A DNA stretch of 28,024 nt, from positions 1-28,024 of the forward strand of contig CAICTM010001505.1 in assembly GCA_903772945.1 (NCBI GenBank), written 5' to 3'. Below are positions 18,697-27,940 of the stretch, piece by piece. The notes below the pieces were generated by a model. The model was not told the DNA's origin and ran no database searches. It worked only from the letters and a program-made list of their open reading frames with translations. This stretch comes from Seminavis robusta (Eukaryota; Bacillariophyta; Bacillariophyceae; Naviculales; Naviculaceae). The number at the start of each line of letters is the position of its first letter. Positions within the stretch are counted from its first letter, which is position 1. A program made the translations under genes and the position numbers.

Positions 18697-20051
18697 TCAC
18701 CGAGCCAGCTTCCTTGCAATGATACTGGCGAAGAAACCAGTGTAGAGTTGCAGATCCACCCACCAGACATGCTCTCCGTCCTCATGAGCATCCAACAGTA
18801 ACTCTTCGGCTACCATGAACAGCAGAGCACTGGCGCCAAACGATATCATTCCCACAAACGCCACTGGATTGTGACTTAGCGTATCCGCCATCATTCCACC
18901 CAAGCCTGCAGCCATGACAACTATGATATATTATAATGAATGAGGTAACGAGGTCAGGGTCACAAAGAAGAACCAGCAGCAAACGACACTAGAGGTGAGA
19001 TTCTTGCCAGTGCAAGAAAACAATGGGGGAGCTCTGCTCTGACCACAGAACGCGGGAACTTACGGCAGAGCGGTCCGACTAGCGCCGCAATAGATGCTCT
19101 CGAAAATGGCTGCCCCGAAAGTGTGGTTGCAAGAGTGATTCCCAAGAAGGACATTTCCACCGAGAGACTGGCTGACATCATTGGGCCAGCAGATGGTCCT
19201 GCAGCCGAAGCAATGCCAATCAATAGGCCGTCCAAGGCCGAGTCAATAGCCACGGCAAAGACAAAACTCAAAGGAAATTGCTTCATCATCATGGGTTCTC
19301 TTGCTTCTTTCTTGGGGGCAGTGTCCTTTGGCTTGGATGGTCTGTTTTCCATGTACGAAGATGACAAGTCTTCAAAGAGTAATGGTTCATTCTCGTCCAT
19401 TGCAGGTAAGGAAGAATCTAGGGACATGGATCTGTTCAAAACAAACCGGCCACCAAAGGTCCGCAGAGTTTGCCGTTGGCGGAATTTACGGCCTGCAATG
19501 ACAAACTTCATTTCTCGCAGTCGGAAAATGTCGTCCACATCATCATCTGCATTGGCACAATTTTCGTCCTTGTGTTCATTATGACGCGGAGATTCCCCGA
19601 GAGCAGGCTCCAACCCCGTCTCTTCAGGGGCGAACATCCCAATAAGGATCAGAACAGCAACACCCAGAAAGAATCCTATACATGCAGCAATGTTTTCCAT
19701 CCACCCTTCTGCATCGACAATTTCTGGAAGCAGCTCAGTCCCCACTGTACATAACAGAACTCCTGCTGCAAAATGTTGAAGGGCTCCAGAAATGTCGTCT
19801 GGAACCTCCCTACCAAGCCCAATGCATGTCGACACAAACATGAAGAGGGACGGGACACCGCCAAGGAACATGGCTCGTTGGAAAGACGACATCTTGACAA
19901 AAGTAACATATCGTGGTTTTGTGGCAACTGTGATGTTGATGGTCTCCTTGCTACTCTGCATCAAGCATGATCTTCTTTCGGAAGCGTGGCTTCGGATCTT
20001 CGGATGCATTCTGGAGTCACGGATAAACGCAACCGAAGTCGCGGATAGCAT
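18697..20051 (-). CDS. ZIP-family metal transporter, one intron
   Basis: Two exons (20051-19064 and 18920-18697) joined in frame give 403 aa. ATG 20051 is the first; the Met at residue 54 (MSSFQRAMF) is an alternative. Expected membrane segments are about 57-80, 87-111 (GALQHFAAGVLLCTVGTELLPE, with His93), 118-140, then a long polar loop (about 141-258), 259-283 (FVFAVAIDSALDGLLIGIA), 293-312 (Glu299), about 322-343 and a last pair containing ALLFMVAEELLLDAHED and YTGFFASIIARKL. The helix-4 DSALDG takes the place of the usual HN..DG/HS..EG motif, so the metal site uses Asp/Glu more than His, as in a divergent plant/bacterial ZIP subgroup. It should move Zn, Fe or Mn into the cytosol; metal and membrane cannot be told from sequence. 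Confidence 0.88.
18921..19063 (-). other. Intron in ZIP transporter gene (143 nt)
   Basis: Donor GTAAGTTC at 19063 and acceptor ATCATAG at 18921. Joining gives VGPLC-LVMAAGLGG, continuing the hydrophobic helix in frame. A later AG (after GGCTGC) would also keep the frame but drop five residues (LVMAA) and add Arg, fitting a membrane helix less well. Confidence 0.85.
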
Positions 20052-20282
20052 AACATTCCACGGCGTGGTCTAAAGCTTCCGAAGGACCACTAGATGTACT
20101 TGGTTGAAATGATCCACGAACGTTAGAGCTTTCAAGGCATTCCTAGTTTTAGATGGAGCTATGTGTGTAGATCGACTTTGGTTTCCAACTCGTTTGGCTT
20201 AGTTTACTGAATATTTTACATTGCCATTTCCTCTTTTTCTCGCCGTGTTTCCACCCTCCACCTATTGCTAGTTTCGACCACC

Positions 20283-20756
20283 TCAGACGAAGACGAAATC
20301 TCCGGAGGAATGAGCATATTCACCAGATCCTTCCGAGGCCGTCTCGCTTAGGACAAATTTGGCACTCTCCGCGCTGGAACCACGACGGTGAGAGTTGTGC
20401 GGAGACGTTTCCTCCAGAAAGGTGCACTTCAGAGACGCATTGCCTTCGCAAGACATGCCCATCAAGTCAAGCCCTCGAGTGTCCAAACTCACGCAAAAGC
20501 GACAGACTCGAGACTTGCGCACAGACATGGGAAACTGCGTGACAGCCTTTTGTTCGCCACAGGTAAAGCATTTTCGTGTCTTGTTCTTGCTGGTGTGGTT
20601 GGTAGGCGAAGTGTTTTTATTGACGCGTTGGTCATCAAAACTAGCGGCATGCTCATCGATTGAAGTGCCATGGCCATAGGGAAAGACGAATTTCGGCGCT
20701 TCGTTGTCGCTGTTGGACTTGTTCATGGAGCGGGCGGCGAGCAAAGACTTGATCAT
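20283..20756 (-). CDS. Small zinc-ribbon protein
   Basis: 157 aa from ATG 20756. A single recognisable module, residues about 63-88, reads CFTCGEQKAVTQFP...SRVCRFC: two CxxC knuckles spaced by about 20 residues, like the zinc ribbon that precedes HNH nuclease domains and stands alone in many algal proteins. No HNH catalytic motif follows, so nuclease activity is not expected. The flanks are polar, Ser/Asn-rich and probably disordered; a Cys pair (SCEGNASLKC) sits after the ribbon. A short basic patch (KNKTRK) precedes the ribbon. A nucleic-acid-binding or adaptor role is inference. The gene is divergent from the RPC9 homologue 980 bp away. Confidence 0.7.
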   Translation of the reverse strand: MIKSLLAARSMNKSNSDNEAPKFVFPYGHGTSIDEHAASFDDQRVNKNTSPTNHTSKNKTRKCFTCGEQKAVTQFPMSVRKSRVCRFCVSLDTRGLDLMGMSCEGNASLKCTFLEETSPHNSHRRGSSAESAKFVLSETASEGSGEYAHSSGDFVFV

Positions 20757-21737
20757 GATGCTAGTGATTGGTTCGAAGAAGCAAGCGTGATGAGAGCGAA
20801 GTTGTTCTTTCCGTGTTCGATTGGATTTTGTGAGAGCTTGAAATGGCCCTCCAAACTGCGACGGAAAGGGTCGGTATACCTGCCGTTTTTGAAGAAACGG
20901 TCTTTCGATCCCACCGTTTCGATTGAATGATCATTCATCTATCTTTCGTTGAAAGATCCAGTCCGTCAGTGTTGGTGCGTTGGTGCGAGTATGGACCTTC
21001 GTAACGATGTGAGTACATCGGCGGTACGGCTGTCACTGATTGACCAAAGCCAAGAAACGGCTACAACAGTAGTGCGGTAGCTACCGGTCGGAACAATGCC
21101 CGTTTTGATAGCATTCGCAAGCTGCCTTGCACAGTTTCTTAGGCTCGTCACCCTCTGAGGCTGGCCCTAATCTCTGCCAACATGCGATTGTTTGTCCTGG
21201 GAGAGAACTCTTACTAGAAATCGTACTCGTACCGTATCGTAGGCTGTGGGGGGTCGAAGCACAATCAATCGATTGAACCAAATCATTCGATTGTACTGAA
21301 TCAAATCGAATCGAATCATTCGATTCAATTTGCATGCGGGTGGTGGCAATGGATCCTGCCCAACCTCACACCACCACAACAACAGACCCCCACAGCCACC
21401 CAAAGAGAAACAACCTGAGCCCCACAATCACCACTGAACCCCTTCAAGACTGCGACGGCAGAGAATTGAAAGTTGTTGCAGAGAGAGGCGTACAGGGTCG
21501 CAGCATAGGTACAGGCAAACCCATTCAGCAGAGTCCTGGCCACGTTTGCGAAACCCACAATCCAGACCCTCCTGATTTACATTGCACGGTACCGGTAGTT
21601 ATGGACCAACAAGACACCAGATAGCGAAGGCTGAAACAAGGTCCCCTCTGGTTGGGAAAATTGGTACCCAGATAGCAAAGCAAATATTCGTTAAGAGCCA
21701 GCATTAAAAAGAAGCAACCCGAAAGGGAGGATTTGCC
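20757..21737. other. Divergent intergenic region with an AATCGATT-type palindrome cluster
   Basis: It serves as the 5' region of two divergent genes. It holds GGTAGCTACCGGT at 21076-21088 (palindromic core), an inverted-repeat cluster at 21263-21327, and ACGGTACCGGTAG at 21586-21598. The 96-codon frame at 21334-21624 is His/Thr/Pro-rich, has competing frames on the other strand and shows no domain, so I leave it out as a gene. Confidence 0.5.
21263..21327. repeat. Cluster of AATCGA/TCGATT inverted repeats
   Basis: CAATCGATTG (21266-21275) is a perfect palindrome. GAATCGAAT (21308-21316) pairs perfectly with ATTCGATTC (21318-21326) around a single C. Further ATTCGATT/AATCGAAT copies lie between them. 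The cluster is 410 bp upstream of the RPC9 start. Confidence 0.85.
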
Positions 21738-22394
21738 ATGGAATTGGTGGATGGGGATACCGGGAGTCCCACGCTGATCAGCAATGTGGAAGTGATGGAA
21801 CTTTTGAAGAAAAATATGGAGGAGCGAGCCAAGGCTGCTCCCAAAAAGAAAAACAACAAACGCAATAAACACTTTCGGCATCGAGATTGGGTAGAAGAAG
21901 AAGTTCATCGGTATTTGACCACCACACCTTGCGTCAAGCTGGACCCCAATCGAAGACAGGAATTCCACGACAAGCTAAAAAGTCGCAAGAAGGTTGCGTT
22001 GTCGTCGTCAGCAGGAGAAGCTGGGGAAAACGACGATGATGGTGAAAACGGAGAACTAAAATCTTCTCTGACTGGATTTGGCTTGACCGAAGCTGAAGCG
22101 TTGCAAATCATGAACACTATGCCCACTGAACCTGTGGAAATTCATCTAATGGTAGATGAGTTACAGTCTCGCATGACAGAAACTCGACAAGAAGAGTTCC
22201 TTGCTTTCATTGCATCGTATTGCAAACCAGAAGGCGGAGACGATGGTTCAAAGGCGCAGCCAGCGGATCAAGTGGTCAGCAATGTGGCCATAGAGAAGTG
22301 GTTGGGTGGAGATCAATCCCAAAATGGCAAGAAGCCAGCAGCAAAGGTCAAACAAGAAGAAGACACAGACAGCCACAAAACCGGGGCTATATAG
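21738..22394 (+). CDS. RPC9: RNA polymerase III subunit RPC9/Rpc17 (CRCP)
   Basis: 218 aa from ATG 21738 in good context (GCCATGG). The N-terminal ISNVEVMELLKKN, the middle VHRYLTTTPC and the HRDC-like helical tail LTEAEALQIMNTMPTEPVEIHLMVDEL followed by EEFLAFIASY match the Rpb4/Rpc17 family (human CRCP). Rpc17 pairs with Rpc25 to form the Pol III stalk, which binds TFIIIB and supports initiation on tRNA and 5S genes in the nucleus. Compared with the human protein (148 aa) it has a basic insert (about 33-46), an acidic, Ser-rich insert before the helical domain (about 88-108) and an extra polar, Lys-rich C-terminal tail of about 45 residues. No intron. Confidence 0.9.
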   Translation: MELVDGDTGSPTLISNVEVMELLKKNMEERAKAAPKKKNNKRNKHFRHRDWVEEEVHRYLTTTPCVKLDPNRRQEFHDKLKSRKKVALSSSAGEAGENDDDGENGELKSSLTGFGLTEAEALQIMNTMPTEPVEIHLMVDELQSRMTETRQEEFLAFIASYCKPEGGDDGSKAQPADQVVSNVAIEKWLGGDQSQNGKKPAAKVKQEEDTDSHKTGAI

Positions 22395-22492
22395 CATTGA
22401 CTCATTATTCATTGGACTAGTTCCTTTGACGCCATCCTAAAGCTACTTAGTATAGACTTCGCATACATGAAACACACAGCTGTAGGGGACCA

Positions 22493-25400
22493 CTAAACGA
22501 CGGGCAGAGCTTCTGTCTTCCCTGCGGGCGTGAACTTGTCAATTGTGGCAGAAGGCCACCGTGTCCACAGAATGCGATTGATCTGAGGACCAAACTTCAT
22601 CTCCACAATGGATTGATCATCACGGCTTAAAGAAAAGTAAGGAACCCAATGATCACCACGCGGCTTCGAATTGGGGTCGATCTCTTCGTTTTCTTTGCCC
22701 ATATCAAACCTCCACATTCGATACTGTCCCGGATAAAACTTCACATCGTCATCGTTGGAGCGAACGCGTTCCATTGCACCTTCGTCAACCTTGGGTGCCT
22801 GCGATGAACGGTCCCTTTCATCGCAGCTCACTACGTTGACAAGGGCACTTCGTCGCTCTTGAAGCTGCTCAGCTGCTGACTTGCGAACACACGATAGCGA
22901 CGAAGAATGTTTCGCATTGGGGGCGGACTTGTAGTGGGCCAGAACCCATGAGGGTGTCGGAGGACTCCACTTGGGCCGATCTGTAATCAGACGAAGACCT
23001 GTGCGTCGCAAGGGAAAAGTGTAAGAATAATGCTTTGAAACTCTGTAATACTAGCTAGATGGAAACCGACAAACGGGACATACCTGACTGGTTTCGCACC
23101 GCAAACCAACAATTCCAATGCAGCAAGTTCACAATCGCGCCTGGCTGGTCCGTCTTGGAAAAATTTTGTACTTCCTGACGATCCCGGCTGCGACTCGTGT
23201 TGCTGCAAAGCGACATTTTCATACAGGGTGCTGCTTTGGGCTTCGATGGACCCAAGTACTGTTTGCTCTTCTTTTCTTTCTTCTTTCCAGGTTCGTCGAG
23301 AGACGACTTCGAGACTCTCTCCTCATCCAGGTTCTCGCCGTGATTGGTGTGATCAAGAGCCAGAAGAGAAAAGCAAGTCTCTCCCGCCAACAGCCACACA
23401 GGCAATTCTGGGCAGTTCAAGGATTGACCCACTTCTCCTGATGTGCGCGAAAGAATGCCAAAGCCCAATTGATCAGTACTCCAGCCCTTCCATGAGGACT
23501 GAACCTTTCCTGTCAGTAGCAAACTGATGAGCTCTATACTGATACAATCATTCCCAGGTGGTGTCGTGTCCACCGAGCTCATCAGCTTTCGCCTTTCGGA
23601 CGCATCCTGGAGTCGCTTCCTTTGCCGTTCTTCGCAAGAGCACTTGACAAGGAATTTTCCCTTGCACGAGTCGGTTGCATTCTTTCGCGATTTCTCAATC
23701 ATTCTCTTGACTGCTCCCTCGCCGTGAATGCCCACAATCGTCTCCAGAAACAAAGCCAACCCCCCAGGAGCTAAAAATGACTGCAGGTTGCTTAGAACGT
23801 ACGCCCCAATGTCGCCAAGGTTACTGTAACTCACGCCCACTTGAATACGGGGCCCAGTGTGCGAAGTATCATCTAGGGAACTCTGCCACTGTTCCGAAGG
23901 CAGGTTAACAACACCCTGTGGGTTCTCTTTCCACCATGCCACGGGGCAGAGTTTCAGCTTTCGTTCGAGAGTCTGCTGCAGCGCATCGGGCTCATCATCC
24001 TCCATCACCAGTCCGCCATCATCACCAGCTTCCTTTCTCTTTTGTCGCTTCTTTTTCCGCTTCTTTCGAGCTAGCTGCTTGTCCAAAGCTTTCTTCTTGC
24101 GTTCCTTGCTCGCCTTGGCTGCAATGAAGATCAGGACGGCAAGGGCATCCACCAGTCGATCATCGAATTGTCGAGTCCGTTCCTCTTCGGACAACTCTAG
24201 AAAGGGGACCCTTGTAGAGCAAGTAACTTGATTCGACTGAATCGAAGCACCCGTGTAGATGATGGCGGTAACAATGGAAAGAACAGCTGTCATGGACCGA
24301 CAGTGGTAAGGCAAGGGCACGGCGTTGCTACGGCGGTTCGCGGCAGAAGGATCTGGGCCTAGCTGCTGTAGTTTCCACGAATGCTCCGCTACATCCTCGA
24401 CCTTTGGTTTCTTGATGGCCAATCCCATTGCGGAAGGATGAGTGGAAAACGAAGCGTGCAACCACGTGCTAGGAATTTCAGGACGCTTGGAGGACAAGTT
24501 GTTGTTGGCGGCGGCCTCTTCATCACCATCATTGGCGTTGTTGTTGTCATTGTCATCCGCGCTGCCGTCTCCACTTTTGTTTCTCTCGTCATTTTCGACT
24601 TTGACTTTGCTGCTGTTTTGCATCTTTTTTTCCGCGGGCTCTTCTGGATCGTCCTCTTCCATTTTGATGTTTACCTTTTTCGCAGTGGCCGCAGGTGTAC
24701 GGATGAGACCTCCCCATAGAATTTTCAGTGGTGCCCTCAAGTTCTGGACGGGTTGAGAGGCAGACGACGAAGACGCATCTGGTGGCATTGCCGCATTGTT
24801 TCGGCTGGGAGCATTGAAGAGCCAGTCATTCTCACTCAGGTAGGCGTCGTCGTCACTTTCGTCCTTGTCACTTCCACTACTGTCGTCGTCGTCTCCTCCA
24901 TCGCCGTCACCACTGCCACTCTTGACAGCGGCACGGTACCGCTTGCGCCGTTCGGACTCCTCCTCGCCGTTGGCGGCATTAATTTGTGCATACAGCACTT
25001 CCCGTGCCCGGTTCAATTCACTGCTATTATTTTCTTCGCTGGAGCTGCGACGACGACGGCGGGAACGATTCTTGGCCGTGGCAGCGCCATTTCTAGCGCG
25101 GACCATTCGCAAACCTCCCACACCCGCTTCATCGTCGGACACGGATACACTGGCTTCTCCTCCTCCAGCCGCATCTTCCGCAGCGACCGCCACAGCCGCC
25201 CGGTTGTGGATGATATTATTTTCGGGTTGTGGTGGTGGTGGTGCACGCCGAAGACGAGCGGCGGGTCCATCTTCCAAGGGAATATTTCCATTATTGTTGT
25301 TGTTGTTATTGGCTGCGGCAACAGCCACATTTGCGGGTGGTTCGCCCGCTTCTTGTCGTTGTTGTCGTCTTCGACGGCGTCTTTTGGACGGGAGTTTTTG

Positions 25401-26033
25401 AGGTGCATCCAGACGAGCGGCCGGAAGTAATCGTTCAAAATCACTCTCCAGTCGACGACGGACACCCTGAGGCTCTTCTTCCTCCGGATTGTTTTCCTCT
25501 TCCGCGGGGGCTGCTGCTGCTGCTGCTCCAGAGGGAGCATCCAAGGGTTGTTCGTGCATTTGCGAGGCAAAATAATCATCCCAATACAATTGACCCGCCA
25601 GTGCCACGTTCCCAGCGCATGCTTCTAGTACATTGCGTGCTTTTTCCACATTGATCGCACTGGCATGAGCACCTTTTCGATCACCGTCGCGACAGTATTC
25701 ACGCAAATGACGCAACAAATCCGCCAGCAAAGGATTGTCATTATTGTTGTTTCCTCCCTCCTCCTCCTCCTCTTCGTTGCGGTTGGGACGCGCCGCAAAG
25801 CGTGCGTTGGATTCTTGTGCCGCGGGAGGATCGTTACTACTACGACGGCGATTATTACTCATGGAAGAGGGTGCTTCTTCGGGACGAACAGCGTTGGTGT
25901 TATTACTGGTGGAACGCAAGGTGCGACCTTCCGAAGCTCGCAGCTGGCGTAGTCGAAGTTCCGTCTGACTTTCGTCACGGCGGCTGCGATTCTTGCGATT
26001 GTTCCCACCTCCCTTCATGCCGCTTGGATCCAT
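22493..26033 (-). CDS. MINDY-3/4-type deubiquitinase-like protein, probable pseudoenzyme, one intron
   Basis: Exons 26033-23084 and 22998-22493 join in frame for about 1151 aa; the ATG at 26033 (MDPSGMKGG) is the first. The N-terminal ~520 residues are mostly disordered: Arg-rich start, runs of Glu, Asn, Ala and Asp, and basic clusters, interrupted by a UBA-like helical module at about 101-156 (ARNVLEACAGNVALAGQLYWDDYF). The C-terminal half has MINDY features: an YHCRSMTAVLSIV segment (Cys578) where the catalytic Cys is expected, LSEEERTRQFDDRLVDALAVL, then ISIELISLLLTGK, ELPVWLLAGETCFSLLAL and, in exon 2, RILWTRWPSATIDKF. The family reads PIW..(G/S)E(S/T)HF here with catalytic His; this protein has Cys887. 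The Gln-Gly-Pro before the Cys is also missing. A Lys/Arg-rich insert (about 640-680) splits the domain. It likely binds ubiquitin without cleaving it; that is inference. Confidence 0.78.
22999..23083 (-). other. Intron in MINDY-like gene (85 nt)
   Basis: Donor GTATGTCC at 23083 and acceptor GACGCACAG at 22999. Splicing completes a Gly codon and joins VRNQS-GLRLITDRPKW in frame. Without it the frame ends at 23055. Confidence 0.88.
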
Positions 26034-26102
26034 ACTGTGAATCGAATCAATCAATCAAGGATGGAAGGCGAACGATAGCCGGTGCAAAAAAAGAAACACG
26101 TG

Positions 26103-26119
26103 AGACTAGTCTAGCTAGC
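26103..26119. promoter_or_regulatory. CTAG-type motif upstream of the MINDY-like gene
   Basis: GACTAGTCTAGCTAGCC contains two CTAG cores and lies 70-86 bp upstream of the - strand ATG at 26033. It is a member of the recurrent motif set. Confidence 0.4.
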
Positions 26120-26468
26120 CAGTCAGACAAGCCTCTCAGTCTCTTCAATCAGACTTTCAGCAAGGGTTCCACACAAGTACTTGCTGCTTTTTATGGCTGG
26201 GAAAGGACGACGGAGATGCTAACAGTGAGAGTTGGATGGATCTTTTGGCGTTTGTTTGCATTCAAATAGTCAAGCCACCATTGGCGTTGTGTTGTGAAGG
26301 AGCCAGCAGCTGGGTGGATCGTGAATAATAAAAACCTTCACCCTTCTGTAGTTTAACGATAAGCCAGTGGTGTTGATGAAGAAGAGGAGACCGGGATGCT
26401 ATTGTTTTTCAGAGGTCTTCTCGAGAGACCAAAGTCGTAACTGCAACGCTAGCTAGCTAGAGGTACTT

Positions 26469-26488
26469 GGTACCATGGTACCGGTAGC
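26469..26488. repeat. GGTACCATGGTACC palindrome fused to CCGGTAGC
   Basis: The first 14 bp are a perfect palindrome. The following CGGTAGC repeats the TACCGGTAGC string seen at 11781-11790 and, in reverse, at 21079-21088. Function unknown; it lies midway between two - strand genes. Confidence 0.8.
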
Positions 26489-26927
26489 TGCATGTACCGT
26501 AGTGGCACTTCCTCACAGATGTGGCTTAGAGTAAAGAAACACGAAAAATAGTATGCACAGTACTGCATAGTAGCTACAGAGTCATGTCTCGAAAATGAAA
26601 GATGAATCTTCAATCATAGTTGCTGCTACGGTAATAATTAATAGCTACGGGAAGACCTTACGGATGAGTCCATGCGTTTTGCGTTTGTACAGCTCAAAGA
26701 ACAGCTCAAGATCCGCAATGCTATCTGCCCAGATTGTTGCTTTTTCCAATATGAAGCATTTTGTATCCCCTGCTGCTTCCAAGGGGTAGTGCCGCCGTCA
26801 AAACCTTGTTTCGGCAGGATCAATTCCAGTATTGGCTGTCCCATATTTTCATGTACAACGATGGCGGCACATCATTCGTTCACCTGTAAGCATGATTCGC
26901 TCATCTTTTGCTGATTGAAATAACCAC

Positions 26928-27851
26928 TCACTGATATCCCCGACAGAACCAAATGTTGGTATGGAAGTAGTAGCCAATGGCAAAACCAATGACTGCTCCC
27001 CCCACCACATCACCCGCAAAATGTTCATTGTCGTGGAGCCGAGAGGAGGAAAAGAACAGAGCCAATGCCATGGGTAACAACGCGACCAGTGACATACAAC
27101 GGGCTTTGCGAACGGCTCGGTAATACTCCACTTGTGGTGGAGGATTGTTGTTGCGCAGACTGTCAGTCCCGTATTTTTGGTTCAGGTACAGAGTCAGCAA
27201 TACAAGGCCACTAAACGAAATGCTGGCATGACCCGATGGAAATGACTTGCGAGCATCTCGGGCCAAACTTCCACTTTCTTGCAAGCATACTTCGTACTTC
27301 TCGTCGGGCTGGCAAAGGTAGTAATAAAGAGGTCTCAGAGACCCACAATATGCCTTGAGCAACTCGGTGACCATGAGATTGCTGGCAAAAGAGGTAAAGT
27401 AGGCACACAGTGTGCAATGGCGATCTTGGATTCCTTTCAGAGCATCCGAATGCCGATGGACAACATATCCCAAAATCAGCTGGAAGATGAGTGGAAGCAG
27501 CACTCCACAGAGAATCAGGACAAAATCCGAAATGGTCTCTCCATTGTGTTCTGCATCAAGACTCAGGTTTCGAATATAATCACCAGTAGATTCCAGATAT
27601 TGCACTGGTATAGGACGTTCGGTAGGCTCTATATTCAATGGACCTTGGAAGATTACCATCACCACCACAACATAGAGCACACAGAGTGCCAGTTCGACAC
27701 GGCGTCCAACTCGATCTACGTCTTCCAACGGAATACCCTCTTCATTTTCATCCGTTAGCAGAGCCTCTTCTCCTTCCTCCCTTTTGGCTACTGGATCGGG
27801 ACTTTCCGGTGCACCAGAACCCTCTGCTTGAAATGATTCCTCAGCGTCCAT
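26928..27851 (-). CDS. PAP2-family lipid phosphate phosphatase
   Basis: 307 aa from ATG 27851. The three catalytic motifs of the type 2 phosphatidic acid phosphatase/LPP family are complete: KAYCGSLRP (Lys166, Arg173, Pro174), FPSGHAS (Ser206, His208) and SRLHDNEHFAGD (Arg271, His277, Asp281). His277 is the expected nucleophile and His208 the acid. An acidic, disordered N-terminus (1-48) precedes about six membrane helices (51-70, 107-131, 147-165, 212-224, 252-268, 281-297), with the active site between the third and sixth, as in eukaryotic LPPs. It should dephosphorylate phosphatidate, lysophosphatidate or diacylglycerol pyrophosphate at the ER or plasma membrane. No intron is needed; a potential donor at the stop would not change the protein. 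Confidence 0.94.
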   Translation of the reverse strand: MDAEESFQAEGSGAPESPDPVAKREEGEEALLTDENEEGIPLEDVDRVGRRVELALCVLYVVVVMVIFQGPLNIEPTERPIPVQYLESTGDYIRNLSLDAEHNGETISDFVLILCGVLLPLIFQLILGYVVHRHSDALKGIQDRHCTLCAYFTSFASNLMVTELLKAYCGSLRPLYYYLCQPDEKYEVCLQESGSLARDARKSFPSGHASISFSGLVLLTLYLNQKYGTDSLRNNNPPPQVEYYRAVRKARCMSLVALLPMALALFFSSSRLHDNEHFAGDVVGGAVIGFAIGYYFHTNIWFCRGYQ

Positions 27852-27892
27852 TGTGGTCTTTGTTTCCTTGCAAAGAGAAAAAGAAGGTTTGT

Positions 27893-27940
27893 GATATATA
27901 TAATATATAATAAATAATTAAATAAATAAATAACTATAAA
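27893..27940 (-). promoter_or_regulatory. AT-rich promoter candidate of the PAP2 gene
   Basis: A nearly pure A/T run (TATATA and AATAAATAA strings) begins about 42 bp upstream of the ATG at 27851 and contrasts with the surrounding sequence. It is a plausible TATA-type core promoter. This gene lacks the CTAG-type motif. The rest to 28024 shows nothing recognisable. Confidence 0.4.

Larger units (their letters stand above)
26034..26927. other. Intergenic region with GGTACC and CTAG-type palindromes
   Basis: It contains GACTAGTCTAGCTAGCC at 26103-26119 (70-86 bp upstream of the MINDY-like ATG), GCTAGCTAGCTAG at about 26449-26461, and GGTACCATGGTACC, a perfect 14-bp palindrome at 26469-26482 that runs into CGGTAGC. 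Short ORFs are not supported. The 3' end of the PAP2 gene lies at 26928. Confidence 0.5.

Noticed and set aside
21334..21624. 96-codon + strand ORF with ATG
   Set aside because: His/Thr/Pro-rich, competing open frames on the other strand, no domain; within a promoter region.
26884..26931. Possible 48-nt intron at the end of the PAP2 gene (GTGAGT ... TTACAG)
   Set aside because: Unusually short compared with the other introns here, and splicing would still give the same last residue and a stop, so it has no coding effect.
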